Shown here: one piece after another, positions 23,943 through 38,750 of the stretch
How positions within the stretch are numbered: position 1 is the first letter of the stretch
Layout of the letters: each line of letters starts with the position of its first letter
Assembly: GCF_016808095.1 (NCBI RefSeq)
Contig: NC_068975.1
Location: 26,025,001 to 26,089,000 of the forward strand
Origin: Vigna angularis
Lineage: Eukaryota > Streptophyta > Magnoliopsida > Fabales > Fabaceae
DNA length: 64,000 nucleotides
Direction of reading: 5' to 3'
Translations under genes and position numbers: made by a program
Notes under the pieces: model-generated
The model's database searches: none
The model's input: only the letters and a program-made list of their open reading frames with translations
Told to the model about the DNA's origin: nothing

Positions 23943-26678
23943 TGTAACATCCCAAAAATACAGCAATAAACTATATATTAGAATAATCACATTAATAATA
24001 ATCCAGATCAGTCTTACACTAGAGTCGAGCGTACGCTCATGGCTGAACGGCCTTACAGAAAGGGTTACAAATTTAAGTCGTACAAGATAAGCAAACCTGA
24101 CGGTTTACAAAAGAAAATACCGAACGGTCATTCTTAACAAAAGGGAAGGTGATCGAACAACCACCTTACTATAACTAGACTATTGACCGAACGTCCTACT
24201 GTTCGGCCTTAACTTCAATTTCAACCAAATTTTCTTCTTCCAGCGCCTCTTCCAGCAGCTCGTCTCCTTCTGCTCACATCCACACAGATGATCATTACAA
24301 TGACAAGAACGGACGTACAAAACAAGACATGACAAGAAAAACACAGGGTAAGCTTATATAATTTAATTCATGCATAAACATACATTTCAAATAATCAAAC
24401 ACACCAGATAAATTCAACATACGTATCATACAAAGCCTAAAATACTAGACTGACCGTCTGCACTGTATGAAATCTGCGTAGCTACAGGCGTTCGTGCACC
24501 CGGGTGATATAGTAACTGGCATACTCTCATCAGCTGCCACCCGAGGTTAGTCCTATTTGTCCAAAGTACCCCTAAGGACTAGAACCTCCTGCCGTTCCCA
24601 CACATGACCTACCCTCCTCTACGTGAGGACAAGTACTCACGGAACATCAGGATGAACCGCCAGCATTAGCATGCCACAGTCATACTTTACAATTCCAATA
24701 TTCATACATGAGTCGTTCCTCCCCGGAACGCTCGTCCAAAATCCACAATATATCCACATCACATTTTCTTCATCTTTCATTAACAAATATTTCATTTAAC
24801 CACCTCGTAATAAGATCCATAAAAATTTTAAATGACGAACGTTCAACCTAAACTCAGAACTAGGACAAACACTTAACGAGACAGAGAAGTCTCCTGTTCC
24901 CGAATAGAATAATACAGAGGTGACCACTATTGGTTTGAGAAAGAAACCGAGTATAATCGTATATAACAAAAACAACTTAGAACGACCGTTACTTAATCTG
25001 TGAGCCAATTAGATGAACTGACCCTAGAGAATTCTAACCGAACACTGAAAGAACCATGCCAAATACTAAAGTTCTAAGCCAGAACCAAATGAATGTATAC
25101 ACTTCAAGACCTTCGGAGAAAATACTTAAAAGAATTCACATGAAGAAACCGAACGCTGATGAGTACTTAGCTTATCTGAGTTTAGCATCAATAAAACCGA
25201 ACGTCATTTAATGACCAAACATGGAAAAAGGAAAACTCTATTGAAGTTGAACAAATGCTATTTTCATCAAGATATATTATAAAAGAAATGAGAACGATCG
25301 CTTGATGAAAAACCCAGCACCAGTCAGACGATCGCTTGGTGTAAGACCAAGCACCACTCAGACGATCGTTTGGTGTGAGACCAAACACCATTCAGACGAT
25401 CGCTTGGTGTAAGACCAAGCACTACTCCAAACGAGCGCTTGGTGTATGACCAGGCACCACTCAGACGATCGTTTGGTGTGAGACCAAACACCGTTCAGAC
25501 GATCGCTTGGTGTAAGACCAAGCACTACTCCAAACGAGCGCTTGGTGTAAGACCGAGCACTTCTAAACTTATAATAGAAAACTTGATGAATATAATATGA
25601 TACTATGGGAATAGTGTTTAAGAATAACTAAGATATACAAATACATATATTTACAAATTTCAGTTTATCACAGAATACCCAGATACAACTGTGCTTGGCC
25701 GAACGCTCAAGCATAGTATTATCACACGAAGACGCTCGTCCTTAACGAGGATTCTGTCCAAATGAAAGAATCCAACTTTAACCAAGGTTACTAGTACTAC
25801 CGAACGGTCAATGACCGTTCAGTGATGAACATACATTATTATAGGGAAATTTCATATCTAGAATTCATTTATATTCAACTCATTTCTTAGCACATAGTTT
25901 CATAACTTTATACATTCATATCATAATAAATTTTCATACTTCATACAATCCATATCATATAATTTTATATATTTCATTCATCAGAATATAGCACAATCAT
26001 ATTTCATTTTAAATCATCCATCAACGAACGTCCATGCAGCACAGTACACAAAAATTAAATTAAATAAGCTTCCCTTGCCTCTGAGCATGAACGAACGTTC
26101 CTAGAGGCAGAATACAATTTCACCACTACCGGTTTCCCTACCTTCAACGCTCGACAATTCCAACTACACCAAATGACAACCCAACACTATCAGAATCACT
26201 CATTTTGAGAATGATGATCAATCACAGGAACCCAGAACTGGGTTTGCATGTTTAGGAAACGAACGACTGGGTGAAAAGAAAGACTTACCAGCTCAGCTTC
26301 ACAAACCGAACGGTTTATCTAGAAGCTCTTGACGCCAGAAGTGCTTCTACAGTGGCTGAACGGAGATCGGAGAAGAGAAAGTGAGTGTGTTCTTAGAGAG
26401 GAGATGAAGAGGATGTAGAGAGAAGGAGGAGAGAATGGGATTCTTCAGAAATCTGAAAAGAGGGTGCATGCAGAGAGTGGGGTAGATTTTCTGAAAATCC
26501 AAGTTTTGCTTCACACTTCAAAACAGACGCCCCCTCATCTGTCGACACCTGTTTTTCACTAACTGATTTTCGGATCTCTTCGCTTGACACCTGGCGTCCG
26601 CCATATGAGTGTCGAGCCTCCCTCTTGACACGTGAATTCCACTAAACGATACATGCGTGGATTTTACTGGTTTTGACA
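23943..26678. mobile_element. Solo LTR of 2.7 kb with 5-bp target-site duplication
   Basis: The unit starts TGTAACATCCC and ends TTTTGACA, the TG...CA ends expected of an LTR. It is bordered by ATACT at 23938-23942 and again at 26679-26683. Composition jumps to clearly higher GC inside, with many CGAACG/CGTTCG-type motifs, and returns to AT-rich at both edges. No polyprotein is present and there is no second LTR, which fits recombination between two LTRs having removed the internal part. The parent family cannot be assigned from the LTR alone; a Ty3-gypsy origin is plausible from the TGTAACATCC terminus. Confidence 0.8.
25291..25565. repeat. Eight-unit 34-35 bp tandem repeat, each unit a hairpin
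   Basis: Units start at 25291, 25326, 25360, 25394, 25429, 25463, 25497 and 25532. Most carry a perfect 7-bp stem, GCTTGGT-loop-ACCAAGC or GTTTGGT-loop-ACCAAAC, with a 5-base loop. Units 3-5 and 6-8 form a second-level repeat of about 103 bp. The array lies inside the solo LTR. Confidence 0.9.
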
Positions 26679-26683
26679 ATACT

Positions 26684-28062
26684 TAATTTTAAATTACAGC
26701 ACAATTATATGAACTTTAAATGATAATTTTAAAAATAAATTCAATAACAGACATAAGTATTATTAAAAAATTATAAACTTTTTAGACTTTTAAAATTAAA
26801 AAAATAACTAACAATTCAATTTGAAATTTTTTCTAAAATTAAAATTCATATTGACATCAATATAAAAAAGTTTGAAATTCTAAATATATGATAACAAATT
26901 TTAAATTTAAAATTTGAAATCTCAACGACCTGTCAAAATAAACAAAGTTTTATTTGAAATTCAAATTAAAAAAACTTAAAAATGAATTATTTTTAATTCA
27001 CTTTTAATAACTTGAACAACTTTCGGATTTTCTCAACTAAGACTTGTCATGAGAATAATTTTGAAGAGAGACATAAGAGTTCAAAAGATTATAATAACAT
27101 GCTGATATAATAATATAATACATAATATTACTAATATAATAATTAAATTTAAAAGATGGTATAAAATAGTAAATAAATAATTGAATAATAACTTCATTAA
27201 TAATTTAAAAGTAAACTAAATAAAAAAATTAGAAATAATACTCCATTTAAAATCGTAACATATTTATGTTAAATTTTGGTAATAACATAGTATATTATTA
27301 AAAAGTGAAAATTATAAGTTTTTTGAACTTTTATAAGATATAAAAATAAGTAAGAATTTTAAATTCAAACTTTTTTTAATTTAAGATTCAGAAATTTCAA
27401 ATTTAAACATATGATAATAAAGTTTAAATTTGAAATTCTGAATTAAAAAAGAACTATAAAAATATGGTATCGAAGTTCAAATTTGAAATTGAAAATAAAG
27501 AAAATGTAGAGATTTGAAGCATTTTTTCATCTTTTAACTATTTATGACTTTTTACAAAAATTTACATTTAGGATAGGAACATGAGGTAAAGAGTTATAAA
27601 AATTTAAAGGTTCTTAACAATATAATAAAATATTATAATACATAATAATATTTAATAATATAGTAATAAATAACATAATAATACTAATATAAATATAAAA
27701 TAAAAATATAATATAAAACCATAAATAAATAATTAAAATGAAATTTTAATAAACTAAATAATAAAATATGCAAAACAATATTTCGTTTGAAATTACAAAT
27801 CAAATTTAACAAATGATTTTAATAACATGGAGACAAATATATTATTAAAAGTGTAAATTATAAATTATTTAAATATCAAGAATATAAAAATAATTAACAA
27901 TTTTAATTTTAATTTTTTTCTAAAATTAAAATTTATATGGTTAAATTTGAAATTCAAAATATTTGATAATAAAATTTGAATTTAAAATTTAAAATCACAA
28001 TTGTAAAAATTTGATAACAAATTTCAATTTGAAATTCAAAATAAAAGAAACTGTTAAACTCA
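26684..28062. other. AT-rich intergenic DNA
   Basis: Low-complexity sequence dominated by short recurring motifs of the type TTTGAAATT and AAATTCAAA on both strands, suggesting heavily decayed repeats. No gene seen. Confidence 0.5.
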
Positions 28063-29420
28063 ACAAAATAAAACATCTCACACACTAATCATTTCATAAA
28101 TGATATAATTATTGTACATTTATTTTACAAACATCTCTCAATCGTTCATGCTGCTGAAAATACATTATGTGCTTTCAAACATCACGAACAATACTCAGTC
28201 GTCTCCTGCTTCACTTGTATATGTTCAGACGTCATTCCTCATCTGCTCCCGTATAACATATAAGTTATACTATCATCGCAAAAATAAGATTTTCCCACAA
28301 ACAAGTACACCATGCAAAATTCCATGAGAGGCATAACACTATTATTATACGTAATATATTCACCATAAATTCTTTGTAAGATGCAATTATTATACTAGAC
28401 TTTATTATCCGGATATAATGTTGATGGAAGTCTCGGGTGGTTACTCCTCTCACAACACAATCATGGCCAAATACAATCTAACATATCATCCACAAGGTTA
28501 GTCCTTTAACATCTATGACCATAAAAGAACACATAATAGGACCTTCTACCACTCTCACCACATATTTGAGATTATATAATTATTATAGTACTAGATAACC
28601 ACCAACAACAGGACCCTCAACATCAACATATACACTAATACCATACCATTAAAAAATACATCATAATTTTCCAATCCATAATTTCATATCCAACATCATA
28701 ACATACATTCATCACAAAAATCATTCAAAATGAATATATCACAAAACAAATTAACAATAATAAAATATTACTATAAATGCTTGACGAATCAACTTAACCA
28801 TAAACGCCAGTCAATATGACTAGTCACAACTTATTAGATCGGACTAAGGCTGCTCTATGATCAGGGATGTACCAACTTCGGTTTTTAAGATTCTCTATCT
28901 TACCATAAAAAAATAACCTTAATATAAAAGTTATGGAGAACTAAGAAGTTGAATTTGACATAGCGGGTTAGACATATTTTTATCCTTCCAGAAAGATGCA
29001 ATAGAAAAAGAAAAACAATAAATGTTCTAAGGAATTAAGAAGTTGAATCTGGTATAGCCGGTTAAACATCTTTTCACCCTTCTAGAAAGATGCAATAGAA
29101 AAATATACACTAACACATAGACATACACAATAATTCAATACATGAATAGTAATTAGATAATTAACATAAAAGCCTAGGAAAGTTAGTTCCCTTACCTCTA
29201 TTTCAGACTTAATCTCCGATTTAGAAATTGTTTCCCCAAAACTTCTAGAATTTCCTCTTTGCAACTAGAATTTCCTCCAACTCTTATCTCAAAATTTCTC
29301 AATTTTTGGTGCAATTTCAACTTTCTCCTTACTTGCTATTTATAGGCTAAGATTTGATACTATTTAATTTTTTTTAATATTTTATTAAAAATTTATATTT
29401 TGACTTCCATCACCACCAAA
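28063..29420. mobile_element. Probable LTR-like remnant
   Basis: A stretch of higher complexity in the AT-rich desert starts near AACATCTCACACAC, resembling the TAACATC starts of the other LTR-like units here. It holds an internal tandem duplication and, read on the minus strand, a TATA-like CTATAAATAGC near 29337-29347. No coding sequence is found. Ends and target-site duplication are not resolved, so the class is an inference. Confidence 0.35.
28938..29104. repeat. Diverged tandem duplication, period about 94 bp
   Basis: The segment from 28938 (containing AAGAAGTTGAAT and AGAAAGATGCAATAGAAAAA) recurs from 29032 with moderate divergence. Confidence 0.75.
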
Positions 29421-30307
29421 AATGTCTTCATCCTCATTCCACTTCTGAAAGGTACTTTGTCCCTTTGCAATCATTTTAATTTTTTTTATAATTTTTTTTT
29501 ACAAAACCTTCTAAAATAAAATTTTAAATTTCTTCTTCTAAAATTACTATAATCTTTTATCCTAAATTTTTAATTTTTCTTATCATAATTTTCTTATTTA
29601 TTATAATTTCTACTTTTAAAATTATTAGTACTAACAACAAAAAATTGATATTATTTATTAAAATAAATAAATTTTTATGGACTTCACAAACGGTAGCAAA
29701 ATGGAACATTTTTAATAAATCCTTTTAATTCCCTTCAACGCATTTAAAATGGGATTCTTAACCATATAAAAAAAATATATTATAACACGTAATAATATTT
29801 AAAATAATATAATAATACTATGATGATGACTAATACGATATAATAATAGTAAATTAACAATGTAATAACAGTAACAGAAAACAAAAAACGATATAAAATA
29901 ATAAATAAATAATTAAATAATAAGATAAATTAAGAGCAAATCAAATATTAAAAAGTATATGTTTTCTATTTATTTAATGTAATTATATTTTTAACTAAAG
30001 TTAATTATTAAATTATTTATATTATTTACAATTTGTTATTTTAAGACAAATATATAAATAAAAATTTGAAATATAACTTTATATTAAAACATACTATACC
30101 ATTAGATGAGTTCAATCAGTTTATCACAGATCTAATATTTGTATTTTTTCATAATCTATTATTTATTTTTTTTGCATGGTTTATTCCATTTTAAATTACT
30201 TACTATTTACATTTATTTTTAGACTACTATAGTCTTTACATTTTTACAGAATTATTTTTTTATACTTTTCTGCATGGTCTCTAATTTATAATATTATATG
30301 GTCTACT

Positions 30308-30371
<64 letters not shown>

Positions 30372-30890
30372 GTTTAACCAACAATTTTTTATTATTCATA
30401 ATAGTGTGACATTTACGTTTGTGTCCATTTTTATTATTCATCAAAGGTATTTGCATCTAAACAATGTTTTATTTAAAATTAAAGTTAGATTCTTAATTTT
30501 TATTAACGAAATCTTAATATATTGTTTAAAATAGTTATATACAATATATTTTATTAAAAAATATAAAATAAATTAAATACATTTTTAGCATATAAATAAT
30601 TAAAATATTATTATTTAATTTTACAATATAAAAGTTATATTAAATTACAATTATAAATGTAATTACTTGTATAATTTTTAAAATATATTATAGGTAGATA
30701 ATAATATAATTTTATAGGTAGATATTAAAATGTAATTACTTGTATTTATCATAATTTTAATAATCAACAAATTAAAATGTTAGAAAACCTTGGATGGACA
30801 CAGCTCCAAAAACTAGTTTAGAAAACAAAAATGTACAGGGGTAATATTGTAAATTGAACTACTCTCATCCAGCAAAAACCTAATTTTTTC
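29421..30890. other. AT-rich intergenic DNA upstream of RPS14
   Basis: No gene. It contains the (AT)n tract at 30310-30369 and low-complexity sequence. The last 100 bases are the RPS14 promoter. Confidence 0.6.
30310..30369. repeat. (AT)n microsatellite
   Basis: Perfect AT tract of about 60 bases. It creates an artefactual open frame encoding alternating Tyr and Ile. Confidence 0.9.
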
Positions 30891-30899
30891 ATATATAAA
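30891..30899 (+). promoter_or_regulatory. TATA box of RPS14
   Basis: ATATATAAA lies about 100 bases upstream of the RPS14 start codon. A few bases upstream is AAAAACCTAA, one base off the telo-box motif (AAACCCTAA) common in plant ribosomal-protein promoters. Confidence 0.5.
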
Positions 30900-30998
30900 T
30901 CGAAACAAAGGGTGACTCCTCCGTTTACCTTGCAGCACCGAGAACTTTAGACGCAGGTTCATCTTAACTCCGAATCTCTACACTGCGTTGCAACAATC

Positions 30999-32609
<1,611 letters not shown>

Positions 32610-34268
32610 GCTTCTACTATTATATCCATGTCAAGTAGAATTGTGCCATTTCGAAATTTTGGTTTAGTTTAAGATCAAACTTTTATTTTATTTCTTAAGG
32701 TTTCTCGAACATAATTGAAGTTTACATACAGACATTATTGTTAAAGTCTTTTGAAAGTTCCGAATGTTGTTGTGTCTTAGAAAGCTGCTAATTATCTGCT
32801 TGATAAAGTATATTATTTTTTTTGTTTATTGTTTTTTTATATAGTTATCCCTCCCGACGATTATCTACCCTTAACTCTGCGAATAAGAATGGTTGGAAAT
32901 TGGATTATTATTCATTAATTGAATCAGGATGTATTGCTTTGTGGGGTTTTCAATCTGCAAGCTCTTGCTCGTTTGATGATGAAAATTGACCTTTAAGGTG
33001 GGGATGTGTAAAATTAATGAATTAATTGTTGAGCTTTAATATATTTAATCGTGATGGTTGAGTAATTCAAACAATTCTGATTGAGAGTTTAGTTTTAATT
33101 TTTTTAACTGCATTATGTTGTATATTTTTTTGACATAATTTTGTTAACAATCTCAACAATCCCAAAAAAGCTAGTAATAAATTCAATATCCATCATCTGC
33201 AAAACTTCGAAATACTTATTCAATATTTGAAGTTGTATACACTTAACACTAGCAATAATCTGCAGTTTTCTATCCATTAAATTCCAAATATCCTTCGAAT
33301 TTGCAAATAATCTCTAAGATTAGACGATAAATAAAAGGATAATATTTTGGATTTGTTAGTCTTTGAATTTATTTTACCTCAGATTCTATCTTGTGCATTA
33401 GTCTCAGAAGTTGGTGGCTATTGAATTCTGGATTTAAAAATTGCTCTTTTTTTAACAGTAAAAACACAAACATGGTCAGATAGTTTTTATAACCATTAAC
33501 AACAGAAATGACAACTTGTACAAAATTTGAATAAATGGCCATTTTTCTACGAAAGGAGGAGAACTGATGAAAAGGTTTGTAGCAAATTAAGAGTCCGCTA
33601 CATAACCTGGAACCAAAATATTAAAAATTGAATGTGTTTTTTTTTCCTGTAATGTTATCGTCTTCAAAATATAAATTATTTTTTTAATGTATCAACTTTA
33701 ATGTATTTTTAATGTTCGGTAAAGGACAACATTTCAATAACTGAAAAATAAATATTACTTTATTTCCTTAACCGATGCAAAAAAATGATTGAATATTAAA
33801 TTTTGGTAAATGGATTATGTTTTTTTGTTCCATGTTTACCTTGCAAATAATCTATTGCTGTATCGGTATATTGTCTGTTTTGTGTTCTCAATTGCGAAAT
33901 TGTTTCTTGTATCGGTTTGCCTATTATGCATCCTAATTGAAACAATTAGATACATTAGCAATAGTAACTTGATTTTAGACTTTTGCTTTTTTTCTATCCA
34001 CTCTTTTAACCATGCAATAAAATGAAAATTCTCATTGACTAATTCTTGATCTTAAACAAGGGGAATAGATTGTTTGGTTTACTAAGAAAATTCTCAAACT
34101 AATTTTCACCATCTTAATTTTTATTTTCTCCTTTTGGAGGTGTAAGTTAGTTTCGTAAAATATTGAAAAAAAACTAAATGATTTAATCAATGGTTATTTG
34201 ATTTTTTACATATATGAAGTACAAAATTAATTTAAAAGTTTAAATGAAATATATCATAATAATTATAT

Positions 34269-35466
34269 TATAACATCATAGATTAGTGGTCTCGTTCCTA
34301 ATCTCGTCCTAAGAATCTCATTCAACTCTCACACCTAGACTACAACACTTTATATGAGTTTGTAAGTCTAATAAGATAATTTCTGACCAACACATATCCT
34401 CAGTCAATGCACAACACTGCATTATAAAAGTATTGTATTACTTTCTCATAAACACATACCTCAAACAAACATTAACTTCAATTTCTCCATTATATTACAT
34501 CCACTTTATACTCGTAAACATATCAAATTTTCACAATTATAATTCTTATAATCCAATATTTAAATTCCATTCAAAGATTTCAACAACCAAAAATTACACA
34601 GTATGTACTATTTGATGCTAGGAAAGACCACCCAACAACTCTTGAGAGAAAGCCCTTCGAAGAGAAATTCAAACTCACGTCCAACGATTTGAAGTTTTCG
34701 CCCAATGATAAGCTCCTGCACTTAGCGATAAACCCAATGGCCAATGTCCCCAAGCCTTAGAGCTCTCTGGAACTTAGATTCCAGAATGACGCCCAATAGT
34801 ACTTAGTGGCGCCTAACATGAGAGCTCTCTGACTTACTTTGTTAGAGGTGGAGCCTAATGTTATCTAACTAACGTCCAACGTCATATCAGTCCACGATAA
34901 CAATATGATATTTAATTTGTGCAATTGGCTCAATCTAATCTTTTCTAATTCTTTTTCAATTCAATTTAACAACTTTAAACTTGATTATGACCCAATTGCT
35001 CAACCTAAATACTATGTCCTTAACATTCCACAACCAAGTCTCAACTCAAAATTAATCAACACATACATGTCACAATAAACAAAACGCTCAATATCAAACA
35101 ATTAAATCAAGTTCACTCACAATACAATCCCCAAAATATATCTACCATTGAAAACTCATAATTTAACTATTAACTTCCCTTACCTTAAAAATGTACTCTT
35201 AAACTCCCTAATGAAAGTTTCATGACACCCACCCACAAAAAATCTACATAATACTTAACTAACATAAAAACTCATATTTTGGCTTCTAGAAATAGAAAAA
35301 AAATGGAAAATTTACTCTATTCTTGATTTGGATAAGTAGAGTTGTAGAGCTTTTTAGCGATTTCAAAGGTAAGCCTAGGTTGAGGAATAAATGAAGTATG
35401 AGTGAAATTCTCCTCCAAAGAAGGCAAAGATTTAATTCATATTTTCAAGATTTCACAGTATCCACC
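34269..35466. mobile_element. 1.2-kb insertion in the left block only, LTR-like
   Basis: The matching right block passes directly from the sequence at about 34265 to that at about 35467, so this segment is extra. It begins TATAACATC, close to the TGTAACATCC start of the solo LTR at 23.9 kb, and ends ATCCACCA. It is richer in GC, with repeated CCAACG/CCCAATG-like phrases, and has no coding region. A clean target-site duplication is not visible. Confidence 0.5.
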
Positions 35467-36043
35467 AATAATAAACTATAATAATATATAATAAAAACAT
35501 ATATATTGTATAATGTATGAATAAAAAGAGTCATAATATCATGGTTCTTGTAAAATTTTATCATTAGAATATACTAGTATAACTAAAAAAAATTAAAGTC
35601 ATAAGAATAAAACCATACTTTTTATTTTATTTTATAAATATATTTTTATCAATAAAAAATAAAAAATAATAAAACCCTTATATTAAAGTAAAAATTGAAA
35701 AGAATAGTAACATAATGGAACTCACAAAAATTAAAATTTAAAAAATTACATGCAAAATCATAAATAATAAATTAATATCATGTATATAATATGATAATAA
35801 AACCAAAAGTATAAGTTGATAAAAAATATTAATTTGTATGTTACGTTTAAACAAAAACAATTTTAAATTTTAAATTAAATTTGAAATTTCCAAAAATAAA
35901 TTCTTTTCAAAATTATTAATTCAATGTACTGGTTTTTGACTAAATCACATATCTGGCTTATAAACTAACAAGTAGTTGATAAATTAACTTATATAATAAA
36001 CCTTTGTTACATAAACTTTCTATTCTCGTAAAAAATAGAACTG

Positions 36044-36046
<3 letters not shown>

Positions 36047-36087
<41 letters not shown>
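36047..36087. repeat. (AT)n microsatellite
   Basis: Perfect AT tract of about 40 bases that has no counterpart in the matching right-hand block. Confidence 0.85.
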
Positions 36088-36089
<2 letters not shown>

Positions 36090-37370
36090 GGAAAAAGATA
36101 TAATCTAAAAGAAAATATATTTTATATACTTTAACAAACACTTTTTCTATATTGATTAAACTAATTTATACAACAACCAAATAAGTCTTAGGGCTAATTC
36201 ATTAATGTTATACCAGACATATTTTTGACCAATTGTTTGCTGAATAAAAATAATTCAATTTCAAATGAAACAGAAGTTACTCATTGGCTTGAATCTCCTA
36301 AACTTTACAAATAAACCACCATTGTTTCATATTATGTATTTTTAATGTTTTCTTTAATTGGATTAATTAGTGTGGATGACTTAATATCCAAACAAAATTA
36401 ATAACATATATTCGTATTTTTATAACTATTTTACGGTCGCTTGATCATTCAGTATTTCAGCATCTCAATGTAATAATATATGAATATTTTACATGATTGT
36501 TTGATTACTAGATATCTTTGTACAAATTAACGATTCTTTTGACAGATAAATTTTTTACATTTATTTAATACTATTTTTATTTATTTTTTATTCTCTTCTT
36601 TCTTGAAATAATATAAAAATTTATACTTTTATGATTATTTTATTTTTATAATTTGTGTCAAAATGAAAGTAAAAGTGTATTTAGTATTAATTCTTTAAAT
36701 AACATGTACGAACGATTCTATCAATTACTTGACGTAATCTTTAATTAATGTGACATTTGAGATTGAAAATGACTAACAAGAGTGTAACATATAGGTTCGA
36801 GGCTTAACTATTTTTTTTAAATAGCTAATAATATCATATTAATGTAACAAGTTTAAGTTGAACTCACATTTACATAATCAACTCACTAAAAAAAGATTTA
36901 TCAATACATAAATATTTGGCCTAATCTCGATTTGATCTCCAACAAATGGTATTTATGTTGATAATATTGTAATGAACTTCATTATATATAATATTTTAAA
37001 AAAAAGTGTGCAGCGGAGAATCACAAAGAATATGTAGGTTGATTATTCTATTCAGAATTGTATTTGAAGAATCTAACAAACATTCAATATACTTGATTTA
37101 TTTAAAACTTGCTTAAAAAAAATAGACATTTATATTGGTAATACAAATACTTGTTTGCTTTTCAACCAGAATCTTCCTCCATAAACATTTATTCATACAC
37201 ATTGATACAATACAATGTACTTTACACACGTAACATAATTTATGAATAGTAAAAAACAAACAGCAAAGACATACATCACATAAACCAATATAAACTTAGT
37301 ATCTTTATTCTTCAAACATATATCACATGAACCAATATAAACTGAGTATCTTTATTCTTCAATCCAACAA

Positions 37371-38564
37371 TTATGTATTCACAATGACTCCACCTGAAAA
37401 GATGAAAACAAAAAGAGTTAGAAAACACAAAAAATGAAAAGCTGGTCATGATTTTATTGTGAAATTAAATATAGAAATTTTGTAAGTATGAGCATAGAGA
37501 GATGCATGACCGTTTGGGTGGAGGACTTGGCCTGTTATGTAAGAGGAACACTGGTTGCTGGCAAGAAAGACATAAGAAGGAGCAACCTCAATGGGTTGTC
37601 CAGCTCTTTTCATTGGTGTAAAATCAGAACCGAACACCACAATTTGTTCTACTGTAAAACTTGCTACCTGTAAGGGAGTCCAGATAGGTCCAGGAGCAAC
37701 GCCATTCACACGAATTCCCTTGCTCACCAGCTGAAGTGCAAGGGATCTTGTGAACCCTACAATGGCACCTTTAGTGGATGCATAATCCACTAGTGTTGCG
37801 TATCCTTGATATGCAACCACTGATGTCGTGTTGATAATGCTACTTCCTTCCTTCATGTGCTTCAGAGCATATCTGTATAGTCATTTTCAGAAGCCAGTAG
37901 TGTTAAACTTTTAGATCACATCTTATTTACTTAGAGTATATAAGGAGATGCAAAGATGTAAGGTTAAATTAGGCTCTTGTCTTACTTAGCCATGAAGAAG
38001 TAGGAAAAGATATTAGTTCGGAAAACCAAGTCCAGTCTTTTATCATCAATTTCGTCCAAGGAATCACTCTGAAACTGCACAGCTGCGTTGTTGACCAAAA
38101 CATCAATGCAGCCATAAGCATTAACGACTTGATCGACCACACTCTTGCAATTCTGTTCATAACCCAAATCAACTGCTATAGCCATTGGATCTTTGGCATC
38201 GGCACTCTTAGCTTTTCTGATGATTTCAAGTGTGTCTCTGGCATCTATGTCTTCCTGTCCCTTCACATAGGTGAAGATAACAGTAGCACCCTCCAATGAA
38301 AACAAGTTGCACACCGCTCTTCCGATTCCGGAGTCACCTCCAGTTACTACAGCCACCTTCCCCTGAAAATATATAAACCGATTAAGCACATAAGCATATA
38401 AAAAAAAGTACTTTGAGATCAATCAGTGCATGCATATATACTTGAAGTTTATTGGATGGTTTGTAATCTGGACTGCTATATTGGGGTGGTGGATTCATCA
38501 GAAACTCTTTGCCAGGCTGTGTGTATTGCTTCTGAGGGGGAAATCTGTATTCACCGGAAGCCAT
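37371..38564 (-). CDS. Short-chain dehydrogenase, glucose/ribitol dehydrogenase homolog, copy A (294 aa)
   Basis: NAD(P)-dependent SDR of the plant seed 'glucose and ribitol dehydrogenase homolog' group, also described as NADPH-dependent aldehyde reductase-like, linked in the family to late seed development and detoxification of reactive carbonyls. Exons: 38564-38442, 38362-37986, 37872-37511, 37393-37371; 885 bases in frame. Cofactor motif TGGDSGIG at 48-55, NNAA at 132-135, catalytic Ser184 (INTTSVV) and YASTK (Tyr197, Lys201), then GIRVNGVAPGPIWTP and the C-terminus HPNGGVIVNT. The start MASGEYRF fits known relatives. Upstream, the ATG used as an alternative start in copy B is replaced by ACG followed by an altered segment with a stop. 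All catalytic residues are intact, so it is likely functional. Confidence 0.93.
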
Positions 38565-38637
38565 TCTCTCAAGCGGGCTTTTGGGAACTGCGTTTTGATT
38601 GCTAGATTTATTGACTAAACGTGGATTTGGAGACCCT

Positions 38638-38750
38638 AATTTATAAGGACGTAGTAAACAAAGAGAGTGTTAAGGTTGTGTAGCATGTGCATGTGTAGGT
38701 GTCGTGTAATGAAATGATATTCGCATGTTCTGTTTGGAGTCTGACACGTG
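38638..38750 (-). promoter_or_regulatory. Promoter of SDR copy A: TATA box and CACGTG element
   Basis: Read on the minus strand, TATAAATT lies at 38645-38638 and GCCACGTGTCAG, a G-box/ABRE-type element, is centred on 38745-38750. The same pair occurs upstream of copies B and C. ABREs mediate ABA- and seed-specific expression, fitting the family. Confidence 0.65.

Larger units (their letters stand above)
32610..37370. repeat. Left duplicated block: RPS14 3' flank leading to SDR copy A
   Basis: No gene lies here, but landmarks recur in the same order at 46.14-49.19 kb. 32715-32810 matches 46147-46240; 32880-32930 matches 46310-46350; 33510-33580 matches 46620-46700; 34140-34265 matches 46880-47015; 35490-35620 matches about 47050-47165; 36225-36410 matches 48255-48450. 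The two blocks are therefore copies of one segment that ran from the RPS14 3' end to the SDR gene. The left copy carries an extra insertion (34.27-35.47 kb). Confidence 0.75.

Noticed and set aside
25291..25565. CRISPR-like array of regularly spaced direct repeats
   Set aside because: The units are contiguous tandem repeats without unique spacers, lie in an LTR of a plant genome, and there are no cas genes.
26393..26590. 65-codon minus-strand open frame with Ser/Leu-rich tail
   Set aside because: It lies wholly inside the solo LTR and has no homologous features.
30298..30534. Open reading frame encoding alternating Tyr-Ile residues
   Set aside because: Its first part is a translated (AT)n microsatellite and the rest has no motif.
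37488..37673. Plus-strand open frame over SDR copy A exon 3
   Set aside because: It is antisense to a conserved SDR exon, and the equivalent frame recurs at copy C only because the exon is conserved.
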